The translations under genes and the position numbers were made by a program. 64,000 nt of DNA from assembly GCA_963801985.1 (NCBI GenBank), contig CAWDGV010000011.1:62001-126000 (forward strand), in the 5' to 3' direction. Under the pieces are notes generated by a model. The model ran no database searches. It was given only the letters and a program-made list of their open reading frames with translations, and was not told the origin of the DNA. Positions 61,138-64,000 of the stretch are shown here, piece after piece. The DNA comes from JABDQZ01 sp963801985. GTDB taxonomy: Bacteria; Pseudomonadota; Gammaproteobacteria; Chromatiales; Chromatiaceae. The stretch's first letter is position 1. Each line of letters opens with the position of its first letter.

Positions 61138-61731
61138 ATGAATTCAGAATCATTCCAAAATTCACTGTCCTGGCACAAACAAAGTGTCCTGCACATTTTA
61201 AAATTAACGCCAGCCTGGGTTGTTATCGTGCCCTTTCTGATAATGATTCTGATCTATGCACTGGACCAGACAGCTTTATCGCCTTTTCTAACCAAACCGA
61301 ACGCAGAAATTGCCGGTCCGGCCATCGTATTTGTTGCCCTGCTAATGGCACTCTGGCAGTTAACAAAATCTGACCGTGTCTATTACAAATGGCTGGCCTT
61401 TTTTGCATTGATCCTGTTTTTACGGGAGCTGCATTTCTACGGCACAAACAACGGTTTTTATATTGCCTTCATACTGATGGTCTGGTGGGCTTCCCAATAC
61501 AGGGAAAGACTGGAACCCTATTTCAGTCACAGGGTCATCGTTACGCTACTGGTTACCACTATCTGGGTCTACCTTGTCAGTAAAACCTTTGACAAGCGTT
61601 TTTGGGATGATTTTCTACCTACACCGGATATCACCAGTGACCTGTTCGAGGAAAACCTCGAAATAGCCGGTCACCTGCTGTTTTTCTACCTGGTATTGTA
61701 CTCGTCAAAATTGCGCAACCTGAACAATTAA
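61138..61731 (+). CDS. Hypothetical multi-pass membrane protein, 197 aa
   Basis: This protein has about five hydrophobic helices: WVVIVPFLIMILIYAL, IAGPAIVFVALLMALWQL, WLAFFALILFLRELHF, GFYIAFILMVWWA and VIVTLLVTTIWVYLVS. The C-terminus is LEIAGHLLFFYLVLYSSKLRNL. It resembles small unknown inner-membrane proteins, but I cannot name the family. It has no operon partner. Confidence 0.6.
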   Translation: MNSESFQNSLSWHKQSVLHILKLTPAWVVIVPFLIMILIYALDQTALSPFLTKPNAEIAGPAIVFVALLMALWQLTKSDRVYYKWLAFFALILFLRELHFYGTNNGFYIAFILMVWWASQYRERLEPYFSHRVIVTLLVTTIWVYLVSKTFDKRFWDDFLPTPDITSDLFEENLEIAGHLLFFYLVLYSSKLRNLNN

Positions 61732-61861
61732 ACCCGGTTAAGCATACCGGTCACCTGATCAGGCAACTTTGATTTTGTTTATTTAAAAAATCTGAAAGAC
61801 AGCCACGCGGAAAAACGTCTACAATCCGCGAAAATATTTATCGTTTGTCTGGAGTAACCGC

Positions 61862-63070
61862 ATGAGCAAAATCCTGATCATTGGAGCTGGCGGCGTAGGC
61901 CGTGTTGTAACCCACAAATGTGCCCAGCTTCCCGAAGTATTCAGTGAAATCTGGCTGGCCAGTCGTACACAAGCAAAATGTGACCAGATTGCCAGTGAGA
62001 TTGACCAGGTAAAAATCCACACGGCCCAGGTTGATGCGGATAATGTCCCTGAACTGGTCGCACTGATTAACAAGATCAGGCCTGCCATGGTGATCAATGT
62101 CGCCCTGCCTTACCAGGATTTAACCATCATGGATGCCTGCCTGGAAACCGGTATTGATTACCTCGATACGGCCAACTACGAACCACTGGATGAAGCCAAG
62201 TTTGAATACAGGTGGCAATGGGCCTACCAGGACAGGTTCAGGGATGCTGGCTTAACAGCCCTGCTGGGGTCAGGATTTGATCCGGGTGTGACCAACGTCT
62301 TCATTGCTTATGCGCTGAAACACCATTTTGACCAGATCGATACCGTTGATATTCTCGACTGCAATGCCGGTGACCATGGCTACCCGTTTGCCACCAATTT
62401 CAACCCGGAAATCAATATCCGCGAAGTCACTTCGAATGGTCGTTACTGGCAGGACGGCGACTGGGTGGAAACCCAGCCGATGGAAATTTCCCGGGTATTT
62501 GATTTTCCTGAAATCGGTCCCCGCAGGATGTTTCTGCTATACCACGAGGAAATGGAATCACTCACCAAACATATCCCTGGAGTCCAGCGCATGCGCTTCT
62601 GGATGACTTTTGGCGACAGCTACCTCAAGCACCTGGAAGTAATTCAGAATCTTGGCCTGGATGGTATTGAACCTGTCGAATTCCAGGGCCAGCAGATTGT
62701 ACCGCTGCAATTTTTAAAAGCCCTGCTTCCGGATCCCGCAACATTGGGACCTCGTACTGTGGGCAAAACCAATATTGGCTGCATCATCAAGGGTAGCAAG
62801 AATGGCAAACCCGTCTGCCGCTATATTTATAATGTCAAGGATCATCAGGACTGTTACAGGGAAACCCAGGCACAGGGTGTGTCATACACAACGGGTGTGC
62901 CAGCCATGATTGGCGCCAAGATGATGCTGCAGGGCAAGTGGAAACAACCCGGTGTCTGGAACATGGAACAATACGACCCGGACCCCTTTATGGATGATCT
63001 GAACAGGTACGGACTGCCGTGGAATGACATTGAATTTGATGTCAACATCGATGCATTGCCTGATAAATAA
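61862..63070 (+). CDS. Carboxynorspermidine/saccharopine dehydrogenase family enzyme
   Basis: This 402-aa cytoplasmic enzyme has an N-terminal Rossmann dinucleotide-binding motif (ILIIGAGGVGRVVTHKCAQL). The region ITYLDTANYEPLDE follows, then LGSGFDPGVTNVF and HEEMESLTKHIPGVQRMRFWMTFG. In bacteria this family joins aspartate semialdehyde to a diamine (putrescine or 1,3-diaminopropane) in a reductive condensation, giving carboxyspermidine or carboxynorspermidine. The adjacent nspC fits this. The true diamine is not determined by sequence alone. Confidence 0.9.
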   Translation: MSKILIIGAGGVGRVVTHKCAQLPEVFSEIWLASRTQAKCDQIASEIDQVKIHTAQVDADNVPELVALINKIRPAMVINVALPYQDLTIMDACLETGIDYLDTANYEPLDEAKFEYRWQWAYQDRFRDAGLTALLGSGFDPGVTNVFIAYALKHHFDQIDTVDILDCNAGDHGYPFATNFNPEINIREVTSNGRYWQDGDWVETQPMEISRVFDFPEIGPRRMFLLYHEEMESLTKHIPGVQRMRFWMTFGDSYLKHLEVIQNLGLDGIEPVEFQGQQIVPLQFLKALLPDPATLGPRTVGKTNIGCIIKGSKNGKPVCRYIYNVKDHQDCYRETQAQGVSYTTGVPAMIGAKMMLQGKWKQPGVWNMEQYDPDPFMDDLNRYGLPWNDIEFDVNIDALPDK

Positions 63071-63076
63071 TTTCTG

Positions 63077-63178
63077 CACCACAAAGGACACAGAGATCGC
63101 GAAGTCACTTTGCTCAACGTAATAACGACATGCGATGTTAACAACGATAACTTTGTGTTCTTTGTGCGCTTCGGGGTG
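63077..63178. repeat. Imperfect 28-bp inverted-repeat element (MITE-like)
   Basis: The left arm (63077-63104, starting CACCACAAAGGACACAGAGA) and the reverse complement of the right arm (63151-63178) match at 20 of 28 positions, with 46 bases between. The CACAAAG/ACACAAAG-type arms resemble widely dispersed short palindromic elements in some bacteria. It sits exactly between the dehydrogenase stop and the nspC start and would be transcribed into an mRNA hairpin. Origin and mobility are inferred; a genome-wide search would be needed. Confidence 0.55.
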
Positions 63179-63185
63179 AATTAAA

Positions 63186-64000
63186 TTGAAACAGGACCAG
63201 TACAGTCTTTTACCTTCTCCTTGTTATTTACTGGTAGAACAAAAATTACGGCACAATCTCGAGTTAATCCGCCGTGTCGAGCAGGCAGCTGGCTGCAGTA
63301 TCATTCTCGCTTTGAAAGGTTTTGCGATGTGGTCGGTCTTTCCGATAGTAAGGGAATACCTGTCAGGCTGCTCGGCAAGCTCCTATAATGAAGCACGCCT
63401 GATTCATGATTATTTCAAGGGCCATATTCATCTTTATGCGCCCGCGTATACCCAGGATGAATTCCCTTCACTGTTAAAGATGGCTGACCGGATTTCTTTC
63501 AACTCGTTAAGCCAATGGTCGACATTTTCCGAACAGGCTCTGGCTGAAGGCATTTCCTGTGGCCTGCGGGTCAACCCGGGCATACACGAGGTCGAAACAG
63601 AAATTTATAATCCCAGTGGTAAACAATCACGTCTTGGCATACCTGCCGAAGAGCTCGGTGACGATTTACCTACCGGCATTGAAGGGCTGCATGTTCACGC
63701 TTTGTGTGAAAGTCCTGCGGATGCAACAGCCAGGCTGATCCAGGCCGTGGAAGAAAAATTTGGTCGCTTCCTGCCTGACCTGAAGTGGCTCAATCTTGGT
63801 GGCGGGCACCTGATGACCCGGGATGACTACGATATCGACGGACTGGTCGAGGCAATTACTGCATTTAAAAAGAGGCAGCCTCACCTGGAAGTGGTACTGG
63901 AGCCGGGTTCTGCGATTGCCTGGCGCACCGGCCCCCTGATATCCACAGTACTGGACATTATTCACCGTGGCGGCATGGATATCGCTATCCTGGATACATC
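63186..64000 (+). CDS. nspC: Carboxynorspermidine decarboxylase (partial, 3' end outside window)
   Basis: The reading frame opens with a TTG at 63186 and runs to the window edge (271 codons visible). It encodes the alanine-racemase-fold, pyridoxal-phosphate decarboxylase that makes (nor)spermidine from carboxy(nor)spermidine. Visible parts are PSPCYLLVEQKLRHNLELI, the PLP-lysine region ILALKGFAMWSVF, GLRVNPGIHEVETEIYNP with the SRLGIP segment, HVHALCESP and LNLGGGHLMT. Together with the dehydrogenase upstream it forms the carboxy(nor)spermidine route to polyamines. The start is a TTG with GGGGTG about ten bases before it. Confidence 0.9.
   Translation, partial: MKQDQYSLLPSPCYLLVEQKLRHNLELIRRVEQAAGCSIILALKGFAMWSVFPIVREYLSGCSASSYNEARLIHDYFKGHIHLYAPAYTQDEFPSLLKMADRISFNSLSQWSTFSEQALAEGISCGLRVNPGIHEVETEIYNPSGKQSRLGIPAEELGDDLPTGIEGLHVHALCESPADATARLIQAVEEKFGRFLPDLKWLNLGGGHLMTRDDYDIDGLVEAITAFKKRQPHLEVVLEPGSAIAWRTGPLISTVLDIIHRGGMDIAILDT

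Noticed and set aside
1..64000. tRNA, rRNA, integrase, transposase, prophage or CRISPR-Cas genes
   Set aside because: None was found on reading both strands; absence is stated with the limit that no search tool was run.

Overview
The window is a 64 kb chromosomal segment of a free-living-type gammaproteobacterium with moderate, slightly AT-leaning composition. Support comes from thiopurine methyltransferase, an SrmB-type helicase, SbcB, Hda, CpdA, YihY, a DUF2835 protein, and the block Hda / CDP-alcohol transferase / DUF2066 / PurM / PurN, whose order is familiar from gammaproteobacteria. The rubrerythrin / Fe-S protein / DUF3501 trio and a low-complexity secreted protein that recalls sulfur-globule proteins would fit a Thiotrichales-like sulfur oxidiser or relative, but that placement is inference. 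No rRNA, tRNA, CRISPR array, transposase, integrase or phage gene was seen.

Layout. 1-8 kb: the end of a membrane protein, tpm, a secreted Trp/Asn/Gly repeat protein, a glycosyltransferase, a cupin, an HDOD protein and an AsmA-like gene broken by two single-base frameshifts. 8-16.5 kb: YjbQ, a Mut7-C RNase-like protein, an APC permease, a Lon-related protease gene with one frameshift, a collapsed GGDEF remnant, and an operon of VWA lipoprotein, ECF sigma factor and anti-sigma-like protein. 16.5-31 kb: two FKBP isomerases, a nitrilase, a DUF2202 protein, a solitary trpB, a second HDOD protein, metA with an unusual P-loop neighbour, an acyltransferase and a lipase. 31-43 kb: small unknown proteins, a collapsed chemoreceptor, an ankyrin lipoprotein, a DMT exporter, an RNA helicase, a serine hydrolase, sbcB and the rubrerythrin operon. 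43-56 kb: cpdA, a Tyr/Pro/Asn/Gln-rich secreted protein facing a TlpA / thioredoxin / TolC / HlyD operon, yihY, arsC-wrbA-hda, and purine and pyrimidine metabolism. 56-64 kb: a two-gene RND efflux system and the carboxynorspermidine pathway (synthase plus nspC, cut by the window end).

Themes. (1) Two signal-transduction genes survive only as N- and C-terminal stubs fused by internal deletions (chemoreceptor at 32.1 kb, GGDEF at 13.0 kb), and two large genes carry point frameshifts (AsmA-like, Lon-like). This means either ongoing gene loss or local sequence errors. The internal deletions are hard to explain as base-calling errors. (2) Two unusual secreted low-complexity proteins may belong to an envelope or extracellular storage/matrix function. 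(3) Several promoter regions carry clear dyads: upstream of rubrerythrin, overlapping the lipase promoter, and spanning the start codon of the VWA mRNA. No single undescribed defence or biosynthetic system stands out. The best candidates for new biology are the secreted repeat protein, the TolC/HlyD/thioredoxin cluster that lacks an inner-membrane pump, and the P-loop protein coupled to metA.
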